The notes below the pieces were generated by a model, which was given only the letters and a program-made list of their open reading frames with translations, did not search any database and was not told where the DNA came from. Shown here one piece after another: positions 16,672-24,809 of a DNA stretch of 64,000 nt. The stretch is from Novosphingobium subterraneum (GTDB lineage: Bacteria > Pseudomonadota > Alphaproteobacteria > Sphingomonadales > Sphingomonadaceae), in the NCBI RefSeq assembly GCF_000807925.1, contig NZ_JRVC01000011.1, forward strand, positions 95,273 to 159,272. The letters run 5' to 3'. How positions within the stretch are numbered: position 1 is the stretch's first letter; every line of letters starts with the position of its first letter. The position numbers and the translations under genes are program-made.

Positions 16672-18834
16672 ATGAGAGGATGTCTATTGGCTTCTGCCGC
16701 GTTGTTGTGCTCGGGAACAGCATTTGCCCAGGAAGCAACGCCCCAGGCGAACGACCAAACCGGGAGCGCCACGGAAGCGCTGGCTGAGGACATTGTCGTT
16801 ACCGCCACCAAAAAGGGCTATGGCGAAAGCGTGCAGAAAGTACCGATGGCGGTCACGGCTTTTGGTGAAGCGCAGCTGGATGCCAAGTTCGTCCAGAATC
16901 TTCAAAGTCTGAGCTACGACGTTCCCAACGTCCAGCTCGAGGATGTGGGTACGGCACCGGGCTATGCCAATTTCACTATCCGGGGCCTCGGCATCAACAG
17001 CACGATCCCATCGATCGACCCCACCGTAGGCGTTTTCACTGACGGTATTTACCTCGGCATCAACGCTGGTGTCGTGCTGGACAACTTCGACCTTGAGGGG
17101 ATCGAAGTTCTGCGTTGACCGCAAGGCTTGCTTTTCGGTCGCAACGTTACCGGCGGTGCCGTGGTTGTGCGGACCACGCGGCCCAGCTTCGATTTTGGAG
17201 CCAAAGCCAAGCTATCCATTGAAACGGGACTGAAAAAGACCGTAAGCGGCACGGTTACCGGACCTATCGTCGATGACGTTTTGGCTGCCAAATTGGCCGT
17301 CTACTACAGCGACGACAATGGCTGGTTTCGCAACCGCTTCGACAATCGCAGCTTCGGTAAATCACATGACCTTATCATTCGCCCGGCACTTTCGCTCAAG
17401 GGTGGCGACCGCTTCCGAATGGATCTCCGCTATGAGCATGGCGATGTCGAAAGCGATGGAGCCCCTGTCCAGAGTCACGCGCTGTTTCCCCGCGACAGCT
17501 TCAGGTTTTCGATCAATTTCCCAGGTTTCTATGATGCCAAATGGGACCAGGCGATCGTGGAAACCAACATCGATGTCGGTCTGGGCGAAGGCGTCTTCAC
17601 CAACATCGCTGGCTATCGGAAATTCCGATCCTCCGCGGGCGCTGATATCGATGGAACACCACAGTCCTTCTTTCATGCCTTTTTCGAAATCGACCAGGAT
17701 CAACTCAGCGACGAACTTCGTTATGCCGGAAGGTTCGGTGACGTCGAATTGACAACCGGTCTATACTATTTTTCCCAGGATCTTCGTTACGCCGAGCTGC
17801 GGAATCTTTTGGGCGGTGCTCGGATCGTTTCCGGTGGGGGTACGCAAGACCAGACAACATGGGGCATTTTTGCTTCGACCGACTGGCATTTCACCGATAC
17901 GCTGACCTTGAATCTCGGCGCGCGGTATAGTTGGGAACGCAAAGCCGTTCGGGTCTCGGCCTTACGCGCAAATGGTTGCAATCTAGACACGCTGATCTGT
18001 GCAACCAATTTCGCCGACGCGGCAAAATGGCGAGGGTTTACGCCGAAAATCGGCCTTCAGTGGAAGCCGGATGACGACACGCAGATTTATGGCCTTTACA
18101 CGCGCGGGTTCCGCAGCGGCGGATATAATTTGCGCAACACCGATCCCGCTGTGCCGCCGGGGCCATTCAATCAAGAGACCCAGGACAGTTTCGAACTCGG
18201 CGCCAAGAAGCAATTCGGGCGCCACCGGATCAACCTGGCGGCCTTCTACAATCGCATGAAGGACCTGCAGCGCGAGATCAACCTGCCCGGACCGCTTGGC
18301 GTCAGCCAGGTCATACGGAACACCGCCGACGCCACAATCAAAGGCGTCGAGGCCGAGGGGCAGTTTTTTCTTTTGTCCAACCTCGTGATTTCGGGTCAGC
18401 TCGGCTACGTGAATGGCCAGTATCGCAACGTCCAGTTCGACCTCAGCGGTGATGGCGTCATCAACGATGTGGATCGTGCGCTCAAATTGCCAAGGCTGTC
18501 GCCATGGACCTATGGCGTGGGGCTGACTTATGATCAGCAGCTTGGCGAATTGGGGACAGCAACGGCGCGTGTCAGCTTCACGCATCGCGACAAGGCGGCA
18601 TTCACCGACAACAACGTCGGCTTCCTTCAGGGCGCCGATATGCTCGATGCGAGCCTCACATTGGCGACCGACAACAAGCACTGGCGCTTCTCCATCTATG
18701 GCCGAAACCTCCTGAATGAGGTGACGATTGGCGGCGATACACCTTTGCCGGCGGCCTTCGGGGGCACGGGTGCAAGCCTTTCACCGCTAAACAGGGGGCG
18801 CGTCATCGGCGGAGAAGTGGCGATTAGCTTCTAG
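16672..18834 (+). pseudogene. TonB-dependent receptor with in-frame stop codon
   Basis: A second outer-membrane receptor of 720 codons, interrupted by one TGA at 17116-17118. Before the stop there are a signal peptide ending GTAFAQE, a TonB-box-like DIVVTATKKG, and plug sequence up to IEVLR. After it the frame continues as PQGLLFGRNVTGG and an entire beta-barrel ending in VAISF. In the intact paralogue at 4505-7114 the same position reads VLRGPQG with GGA for glycine, so GGA to TGA is a single base change. No frameshift or other lesion is visible, which points to a recent mutation or a sequencing error. Without readthrough only 148 residues would be made and the receptor would be absent. An AGAGAGGA ribosome site precedes the ATG. 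Confidence 0.88.
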
Positions 18835-18893
18835 GCCATTTTCGAGGCGAGTGGAATCACCCGCCAACTCGGAAAATGCCCAAGATCAATTTG

Positions 18894-18947
18894 CTAGAGC
18901 ATTTCCTGCCGGAAAGCCGGTTCCCACTTCTGCGCGAAATGCTCTAG
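18894..18947. repeat. Palindromic interspersed repeat between convergent genes
   Basis: CTAGAGCATTTC at 18894-18905 and GAAATGCTCTAG at 18936-18947 are perfect 12-base inverted ends of a 54-base element. It sits between the convergent receptor and LysR genes. Similar CTAGAGCATTT palindromes are scattered through alphaproteobacterial genomes as small non-coding repeats; here it could act as a bidirectional terminator. Confidence 0.7.
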
Positions 18948-18998
18948 CTGATCGCGACGGATGCAGCGGATTTCCGATCGCACCCCGCCCCCTTGCCG

Positions 18999-19913
18999 TT
19001 AATCCGATGATGCGGTGCGCCATGCCTGACGAACAAGGCTGACGAGCGCACGGCCAGCCGGTTTTACCTGCCAGCGGCTACGCACAGCATAACAAAGCGT
19101 CAATGGATCGAATAAACCGATTCCCTCCAAGGCCACGAAATTGGCGCGAAACCATGAGTTCTCGGTGAACTGTTTTGCAACCATCCCGATAGCATCGGAT
19201 GTGGCAACGATCCGTCGAACCAATTGAAAATAGTCTGTCATGTGGATCCAGTCAGCGGGACGCTTACCGCTTTTTTCGTACATCTGCTGAATGATCGATG
19301 TGTAGGGTTCGGAAGATGAGGGCACTACGAATTCGAACTGGACCAGCGGCTCCTTGCTGGTCGGGTTTATCCCCAGAATGGGATGATTGTTCCGCACAAA
19401 AGGCAGTATTTCGATCGAGGCGACCCGCTCGCACTTGAATTCCGGCCAGCGTGCAAAGGCCGCTTCAAGTCCAAAGGCGACATCGATATCGCCGCGCGAC
19501 AGGAGTCGCACGCCCCTTTCGCTGTTGCCCGAAACGACTTCGACGCGCACTGCCGGATGGCGCCGCAGCAAAGAAACCAGAGGTTGGGTGAGCAACCAGT
19601 CGATTGACCCTGGGAACAGTCCGATTCGAAGCGGGCCCGCATAGGCGTCGGCGCGGCGGGCTGTATCTCCGAGTAGTTCAGCTGCGTCGGCAAGCAAGCG
19701 CGCTGCGCGATCAATAAATTCGCGTCCCTCCTCTGTCGGCATCGCGCCCCGTGAGGTCCGATGGAAAAGGGAATAGCCAAGATGCCGTTCGAGTTCAGCG
19801 ACACTCTTGGTCACCGCCGACTGCGTGACACCAACCGCATCCGCTGCCCTGGAGAAGGAACGAAGCTGACCAACCGCGACGGCATGCTTGAGGCGAGAAT
19901 CGAGCATGGACAT
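18999..19913 (-). CDS. LysR-family transcriptional regulator
   Basis: A 304-residue LysR-type regulator. The N-terminal winged helix-turn-helix is clear (SFSRAADAVGVTQSAVTKSV, then LERHLGYSLFHRT), followed by a two-lobed effector-binding domain (about residues 90-300). Starts at 19913 (MSMLDSRLKH) or 19907 (MLDSRLKH) fit the family; a longer frame to 20048 would run through the operator. Copy 3 of the 33-bp element lies 7 bases upstream of its start, in the shared control region with the divergent CoA-transferase/racemase gene, which is the classical arrangement for an autoregulated LysR activator. It is the best candidate to control the whole catabolic cluster through the four elements. Confidence 0.9.
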   Translation of the reverse strand: MSMLDSRLKHAVAVGQLRSFSRAADAVGVTQSAVTKSVAELERHLGYSLFHRTSRGAMPTEEGREFIDRAARLLADAAELLGDTARRADAYAGPLRIGLFPGSIDWLLTQPLVSLLRRHPAVRVEVVSGNSERGVRLLSRGDIDVAFGLEAAFARWPEFKCERVASIEILPFVRNNHPILGINPTSKEPLVQFEFVVPSSSEPYTSIIQQMYEKSGKRPADWIHMTDYFQLVRRIVATSDAIGMVAKQFTENSWFRANFVALEGIGLFDPLTLCYAVRSRWQVKPAGRALVSLVRQAWRTASSD

Positions 19914-19920
19914 GCCCCAC

Positions 19921-19953
19921 AGGAATAATTGCTCCAGAGAATGAATTAGGCGA
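19921..19953. promoter_or_regulatory. 33-bp regulon element, copy 3 (divergent LysR promoter)
   Basis: It begins AGGAATAATT and ends ATGAATTAGGCGA. Length and spacing are the same as the other copies, but it is the most diverged in the right block. It lies just upstream of the LysR start and 127 bases upstream of the racemase gene, as expected for an autoregulatory site. Confidence 0.65.
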
Positions 19954-20080
19954 ATCAAGGTCATTTTGCCAATCTTACTTTCGACACTGCCGCCCAGCAC
20001 GACTGCAACCCGTCTCGAAATCTGGAGCGGCGAAACGGCCTGGATCAAAGCGCCAAGGTCTCAGACGCAGGTATGCCTGA

Positions 20081-21226
20081 ATGACGAAAACTGGTCCGCT
20101 TGCAGGCCTCAAAATACTCGAAATTGCGGGCATCGGCCCGGCGCCGTTTTGCGGAATGCTGTTGGCCGACCTTGGCGCCGATGTCGTCGTCATTGAACGC
20201 GTAAGCCCTAACTCCGAAAATATCGATCTTGGCAGCGGCGCCATTGTGAACCGCGGGAAACGTGTAATTGCCTTGGATCTGAAGTCCCCCGAAGGCGTCG
20301 CGCATGTCCTGGATCTCGTCCAAAGGGGCGATGTACTGATCGAAGGCATGCGGCCTGGGGTGATGGAGAGGCTCGGCCTTGGTCCCGAGGTTTGCCTAGC
20401 GCGTAACCCCCGCCTTGTATTCGGTCGCATGACGGGTTGGGGGCAGCAGGGACCTCTCGCCCAAGCGGCCGGCCATGACATCAACTATATCGCGCTGTCA
20501 GGAGCCCTTTGGTATGCTGGGCATCCCGGTGAACCGCCAATGGCGCCGCCAAGCCTGGTAGGCGATATTGGGGGTGGAGCGCTCTATTTGGCCATCGGCG
20601 TCCTCGCAGCGGCAATGCACGCGCGGGATACCGGGAATGGGCAAGTGGTTGACGCCGCGATCGTCGATGGGAGCGCTCACATGATGAACTTGCTCCTGAG
20701 CCTGAAGGCCGCCGGCCAGGTTGCCAGCATACGCGGCTGCAGCATCCTTGACGGCCCTCACTGGTACTCGACCTATCGGTGCGCCGACGGGAATTTCATC
20801 TCAGTCGGATCACTCGAGCCCAAGTTCTATGCGCTGCTTTGCAAAAAGCTGGGGTTGGCCGGCGATAGCAGTTTTGACGACGGCTATGATCGTGATGCCT
20901 GGCCCGAGCTCAAGCAGCGTTTTAGCGAGATATTCGCCATGCGGACACGGGAAGAATGGCGCACACTGCTGGAAGGCAGCGATGCCTGCTTTGCCCCCGT
21001 GCTTGATCCGGACGAAGCGGCGCGCCATCCTCATATGGCAGCGCGAGGCGTCTATCGGGAGATCGACAATATCCTCCAGGCAATGCCGGCGCCACGTTTT
21101 TCGGGCTCGTCACTACCGATCCCCGGACCGATCCCGCTGCATCATGAAGATCCGAGTACAATTCGGCGGGGCTGGAGCAAACCGGACCGCTGCGGGATTA
21201 CCGCCAGAACCGACTGTTGCGAGTAG
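20081..21226 (+). CDS. CaiB/BaiF family, alpha-methylacyl-CoA racemase-like
   Basis: A 381-residue family III CoA-transferase-fold protein that most resembles alpha-methylacyl-CoA racemase. The N-terminal block ILEIAGIGPAPFCGMLLADL, the catalytic His in AAGHDINYIALSGAL (about residue 132), the Asp in SLVGDIGGGALYL (about 163) and the downstream Glu in VGSLEPKFYALL match the racemase catalytic set. Such enzymes invert the configuration of 2-methyl-branched acyl-CoAs so that the acyl-CoA dehydrogenase can act. This is the strongest clue that the cluster degrades a methyl-branched compound. It is transcribed divergently from the LysR gene and ends the cargo region. Confidence 0.87.
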   Translation: MTKTGPLAGLKILEIAGIGPAPFCGMLLADLGADVVVIERVSPNSENIDLGSGAIVNRGKRVIALDLKSPEGVAHVLDLVQRGDVLIEGMRPGVMERLGLGPEVCLARNPRLVFGRMTGWGQQGPLAQAAGHDINYIALSGALWYAGHPGEPPMAPPSLVGDIGGGALYLAIGVLAAAMHARDTGNGQVVDAAIVDGSAHMMNLLLSLKAAGQVASIRGCSILDGPHWYSTYRCADGNFISVGSLEPKFYALLCKKLGLAGDSSFDDGYDRDAWPELKQRFSEIFAMRTREEWRTLLEGSDACFAPVLDPDEAARHPHMAARGVYREIDNILQAMPAPRFSGSSLPIPGPIPLHHEDPSTIRRGWSKPDRCGITARTDCCE

Positions 21227-21692
21227 TCGGTTGGCATGGTGGGCGGCCAGCGGCCCGACACGAACGGTGATTTCATAACTATGAACCAATGCGACGCTCC
21301 GCTTCGCTGCGCTGCATTCAAATCAAAGGAGACAACGACACACAGGCACGTCAAACTATCCGATGATTCCTGTACGCCACGCCGGAACGGCGATTGCGGA
21401 CGTGTCCACGGGACGTTGTTCGCATCGTGATTCGCTCGGCGCTTGAAATCAATGCTCGCCCCGGATGTGACGACGCCGATGGGATTTCCACTGCGGCGTC
21501 CACGGCCAATGTCCTGGCGTGAGGGCTTCGGTCATCGACCGATTCGACCGTCCGAATGCGGTCTTTTGGCGCGCCTGAGAATCCGCATCAGAGTTGAGTG
21601 CGCGTTGTTCGGGAATCTCATTTAAATATTTGTAAAAACGTAATAATATAGATAATAACTCCAACCTGTATCCAGTGTGGAGTAATGGTCGC
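21227..21692. other. Non-coding junction between cargo and ICE backbone
   Basis: About 470 bases with no convincing gene; short open frames lack ribosome sites. An AT-rich block near 21620-21665 (for example AATAATATAGATAATAAC) probably holds the promoter of the XRE gene. The base composition changes here from the cargo to the GC-rich backbone. Confidence 0.5.
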
Positions 21693-21712
21693 AGGGCGTG
21701 AACTTACGCCCT
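21693..21712. promoter_or_regulatory. Palindrome directly before the XRE start codon
   Basis: AGGGCGT, six bases, then ACGCCCT form a perfect 7-bp inverted repeat ending one base before the ATG at 21714. It occupies the ribosome-site position, so it may be an autoregulatory operator or a translation-blocking hairpin. Confidence 0.5.
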
Positions 21713-21713
21713 T

Positions 21714-22040
21714 ATGGATGCGTCGAAGTCCTTCAGTTTGAATCTCAGGAAATTGCGGCTTGCGATGCGCATCACGCAAGAAGCGCTCGCCCATGATGCG
21801 GGCACGAGCAGCTCTTATCTGAGTGCGATCGAAAATGGCCGGTCGAGCCCGACGCTGAAAGCAATGGAGCGGCTCGCGAAGGCACTCGGCGTTAATGCCG
21901 TCTATCTCTTGTCCGGCCGGATATCGATCTCGATCGTTTCGGACGACGAACTGGAAATCGGCGCGATACTGGCGCGCCCGGCGGTGACGCTCCGGCGCCA
22001 TCCGCACAAGCCGACGGGGCGGCCGAGCAAGACCAAGTAA
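21714..22040 (+). CDS. XRE-family transcriptional regulator
   Basis: A 108-residue DNA-binding protein with a Cro/C1-type helix-turn-helix (LRKLRLAMRITQEALAHDAG, then SSYLSAIENGRSSPTLKAME) and a basic tail ending RRHPHKPTGRPSKTK. It precedes the quorum-sensing pair on the same strand. Small XRE proteins at this position of rhizobial and sphingomonad ICEs often control excision or transfer, so a similar role is inferred. No standard ribosome site is seen; a palindrome lies over its start. Confidence 0.85.
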   Translation: MDASKSFSLNLRKLRLAMRITQEALAHDAGTSSSYLSAIENGRSSPTLKAMERLAKALGVNAVYLLSGRISISIVSDDELEIGAILARPAVTLRRHPHKPTGRPSKTK

Positions 22041-22126
22041 ATCATCGGGGGCTGCACGCGCGTGGGCTGGAACCACGCGCCCGATAGACGCGCCCGCAAC
22101 GCGCGCGTCGAAAGGAGTGCCCCTCG

Positions 22127-22873
22127 GTGCCGTTTCGCGACCTCGATGCCTATATTAAGCAGGCCAGGCGCGCGAACAGTGATCGCGAGCTGTTCAGTTG
22201 CAGCGAGGCCGCCGCACGCCAGCTCGGCCTCCCATGGCTCGCGATCGTCCAGAGCATGGCCTTCTTTCAGCCCGGTGGGCGATATTTCCGCATGGACAAT
22301 TTCCAGAGCTGGGGCGACGTTTTCGTCGCCGAAGGCTATTACCGCGACGATCCCGCCTTGCTCGCGGCGCGCTCGACAAGCCGGGCGTTCTGCTGGCACG
22401 AAATGGAGCGACTGCTGGGCGGCTTCACGCGGCGACAGGCGCGCATCGTGCGCGAAGCCGCGCGTCATGGCCTGCGCAACGGCCTCACCGTTCCGATTGG
22501 CGTCGCCGGCGAGCCGCCCGGATGCTGTACGTTCGCAACGCGCGACGGGCAATTGCCGCCATCGCATATCTGCCGGATCGCGACGCTGATGGCGAGCGAG
22601 GCGTTTACCGAGGCGCGGCGCTTGCACGGCTTTCCGGCGCGCCCGCTGAAATTACCCCATCTCAGCCCAAAGCGGCTCGAATGCTTTCGCTTGGCGGCGA
22701 TGGGCAAGAGCGACGTCGAGATCGGGATCATGATGAACATCGCCCCGACGACAGTGCGCACCTACATGCGTGACCTGCGCGAACATTTCGGAATCTATTC
22801 CCGCGCGCAGCTCCCGGCGATCGCGCTCGCCTGCGGAATCGTCTGCATCGAGGAGATCGTCCCGCGGTTCTGA
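22127..22873 (+). CDS. LuxR-family quorum-sensing regulator
   Basis: A 248-residue acyl-homoserine-lactone receptor and transcription factor. The autoinducer-binding domain (about residues 15-165) has the family Trp, Tyr and Asp residues in FQSWGDVFVAEGYYRDDP and a further Trp in AFCWHEM. The C-terminal LuxR helix-turn-helix is LSPKRLECFRLAAMGKSDVE with TVRTYMRDLREHFGIYSRAQ. It starts with GTG after AAAGGAGTG, a strong ribosome site. It is followed by its LuxI partner. In conjugative elements such pairs (TraR/TraI) switch transfer on at high donor density. Confidence 0.92.
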   Translation: MPFRDLDAYIKQARRANSDRELFSCSEAAARQLGLPWLAIVQSMAFFQPGGRYFRMDNFQSWGDVFVAEGYYRDDPALLAARSTSRAFCWHEMERLLGGFTRRQARIVREAARHGLRNGLTVPIGVAGEPPGCCTFATRDGQLPPSHICRIATLMASEAFTEARRLHGFPARPLKLPHLSPKRLECFRLAAMGKSDVEIGIMMNIAPTTVRTYMRDLREHFGIYSRAQLPAIALACGIVCIEEIVPRF

Positions 22874-22890
22874 GCGGGATCGCCGCATCC

Positions 22891-22951
22891 TCAATATTGA
22901 CGACTGTTTGAGCCCTTCATCTCTGCTCCCTTCGCGACTGTTCAATTTGAA
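22891..22951. promoter_or_regulatory. Candidate lux-box palindromes before luxI
   Basis: TCAATATTGA at 22891-22900 is a perfect 10-base palindrome. GTTCAATTTGAAC at 22939-22951 is a perfect 6-1-6 palindrome that abuts the GGGAG ribosome site of the synthase gene. Both lie between the receptor and synthase genes and could bind the LuxR-type regulator. The second is so close to the start codon that repression or a very short leader is more likely than classical activation. Confidence 0.45.
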
Positions 22952-22965
22952 CGGGAGCTACTGCC

Positions 22966-23580
22966 ATGATCCATATTGTCAAAGGGTGCTCGCTTACCGA
23001 TGCGCGCGCCGCCTCGATGTTCGAGGACCGCAAGACCCTGTTCGTCGATCTGCTGGGCTGGGATGTTCCGGTCGTCGGCGGCCGCTATGAAATCGACAGC
23101 TATGACGGCGACAAGGCGGTCTATCTGATCGCCACCGACGATGGCTGCATTCACCAGGGGTCGATGCGGCTGCTATCGACAGAGGGCGCACATCTTCTCG
23201 CCGATCGTTTCGCGTCGCTCTGCGAGTGCGATGCGCCCCGGGGGGAGCAGGTTCGCGAGATTACGCGACTTTGCCTGCCGCAACGATTGGGCGCCCCCGG
23301 ACGCCTGCGTGTCCGCAACCGGCTCATCTCGGCGATGGTCGATCATGCGCTCGGCAGCGGAATCACCATGCTAACCGGCGTCGTGACCGCTGCTTTTCGC
23401 GAGGAGGTTTTGGCGATGGGCTGGCGCGCAGCGCCGCTCGGCCCCGCGCGCCGCATCGATGGCGCGTTCCTTGGAGCGTTCCGCATCGAGATCTGCGCCG
23501 GTACGCCTGCGCTGCTGGCGTCGAACGGCATCTATGTACCGGGTGCGATCACTCCCGATGCGGCGGCAAGAGCCGCGTGA
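22966..23580 (+). CDS. Acyl-homoserine-lactone synthase (LuxI family)
   Basis: A 204-residue autoinducer synthase that joins S-adenosylmethionine with an acyl-ACP or acyl-CoA to give an acyl-homoserine lactone. Family residues are visible: Arg and Phe in FEDRKTLFVDLLGWDVP, Asp in YEIDSYDGDKAVYL, Arg in GSMRLL, and EITRLCLPQRL. The C-terminal acyl-selecting region is GMGWRAAPLGPARR-like. It is downstream of the LuxR gene and 5 bases upstream of a PhyH-like oxygenase, so the two are probably co-transcribed. Confidence 0.92.
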   Translation: MIHIVKGCSLTDARAASMFEDRKTLFVDLLGWDVPVVGGRYEIDSYDGDKAVYLIATDDGCIHQGSMRLLSTEGAHLLADRFASLCECDAPRGEQVREITRLCLPQRLGAPGRLRVRNRLISAMVDHALGSGITMLTGVVTAAFREEVLAMGWRAAPLGPARRIDGAFLGAFRIEICAGTPALLASNGIYVPGAITPDAAARAA

Positions 23581-23585
23581 AGGGA

Positions 23586-24467
23586 ATGGCGATGCACGAC
23601 CCCGCCCGCCTCGCCGCGATGCTGCTCGCCGACGGTTATGTCATTGTCGATAACGCCGTGCCGACCGAGCTAATCACCGCGCTCGAAGCCGAACTCGCAC
23701 CGCGCTTCGTCGCCACGCCCTTTTGCGAAGGCGGATTCTACGGAGCCCGCACCAAGCGCTTTGGCGCGTTGTTGCGGCGTTCACGGCATATCGCCGGCCT
23801 TGTGCTGCACCCGATCATCCGCGGTATCGCCGAAACGGTGCTCGGGGAATGGTGCGATCGTATCGTTCTCAACCTCACCCAGGCGATCGAAATCCATCCC
23901 GGCGCGCTCGCGCAGGTGCCGCACCGCGACCAGGATCTCTGGGGCGGCGTCAAGACCGGGATGCACTATCAGATCAACGTCATCTGGCCGATCGATCCGT
24001 TCACGCTGGAGAGTGGCGCGACGCTGGTCTGGCCGGGCAGCCATCACGATGCGGCATCGCAACCGGGCGATGCACGTCCGGTCGCCGCCGAAATGCCACC
24101 CGGCTCCGCGCTGCTGTTCCTCGGATCGATCCTGCATGGTGCCGGCGCTAACCAGTCCGATCATGTGCGCCGCGCGGTCATCACCTCCTATTGCCTCGGA
24201 TGGCTGCGGACGTTCGAGAATCAGTATCTCGTCTATCCGCCCGCCATCGCTCGAGCGTTCGATCCCGATCTGGCCGCGCTCATCGGCTATGCCCAGCATC
24301 GCCCCAATCTCGGCAATGTCGAAGGCCAGTGCCCGTCCGTGCTGCTTCACCGGGACGATATCGACGGCCTCCCTGCGATCGACGCGCTGCTCCCCGGCCA
24401 GGCCGACATGCTGGATGCCTATGTCGCCGAACAGGAAGCCGCGCGTGCGGGCCTGATCGGCGGGTAA
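23586..24467 (+). CDS. Phytanoyl-CoA dioxygenase family protein
   Basis: A 293-residue Fe(II)/2-oxoglutarate oxygenase of the PhyH family. The HxD iron ligands are in QVPHRDQDLW and the distal His is in GSILHGAGANQSDHVRR, where the Arg probably binds 2-oxoglutarate. TLVWPGSHHD is also typical of the family. It begins 5 bases after the LuxI stop codon with AAGGGA as the ribosome site. Its position suggests it changes the autoinducer or its acyl precursor, for example by hydroxylation, or degrades it; this is inference. It is less likely to belong to the branched-acid catabolic cluster, which is separately controlled. Confidence 0.88.
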   Translation: MAMHDPARLAAMLLADGYVIVDNAVPTELITALEAELAPRFVATPFCEGGFYGARTKRFGALLRRSRHIAGLVLHPIIRGIAETVLGEWCDRIVLNLTQAIEIHPGALAQVPHRDQDLWGGVKTGMHYQINVIWPIDPFTLESGATLVWPGSHHDAASQPGDARPVAAEMPPGSALLFLGSILHGAGANQSDHVRRAVITSYCLGWLRTFENQYLVYPPAIARAFDPDLAALIGYAQHRPNLGNVEGQCPSVLLHRDDIDGLPAIDALLPGQADMLDAYVAEQEAARAGLIGG

Positions 24468-24497
24468 CGCGGGTTCGTCGGACCGGGCGCTGCACTC

Positions 24498-24809
24498 ATG
24501 ACACACGATCCAAACCCCGAAGCAGGCGGCGGCGCGCGAACACGGATCGAGGCGGATTCATCCGCTGTGGACGGTGGAGCCACGGCGTCGTCGGCCGCGG
24601 AGCGCGCTCGGCGGGCACGCGAGCATTGCCCGTTTCTGACAACCAAGCAGGCCGCGTTCCATCTCGGTCTCGCGGGGGACACGCTCAAGAAGATGCGCCG
24701 GGAGCGGCGCGGCCCGCCGTGCCGAAAGCATGGCACCGTCTGGCGCTACCATATCGACGATATCGAGGCCTGGTCGCGCGCGAACATGCGGGAGGGAGGC
24801 AATGGCTAG
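24498..24809 (+). CDS. Helix-turn-helix excisionase-like protein
   Basis: A 103-residue protein with a MerR/AlpA-like helix-turn-helix in its second half (FLTTKQAAFHLGLAGDTLKK, then GTVWRYHIDDIEAW). The first 40 residues are low-complexity and probably disordered. Proteins of this type act as recombination directionality factors or local regulators on ICEs. The stop codon overlaps the traF start by eight bases, so the two are translationally coupled. Confidence 0.75.
   Translation: MTHDPNPEAGGGARTRIEADSSAVDGGATASSAAERARRAREHCPFLTTKQAAFHLGLAGDTLKKMRRERRGPPCRKHGTVWRYHIDDIEAWSRANMREGGNG

Noticed and set aside
17116..17118. TGA in receptor 2 as a selenocysteine codon
   Set aside because: The position is the invariant Gly of the plug motif, there is no SECIS-like hairpin and no selenoprotein machinery in view; a nonsense mutation is simpler.
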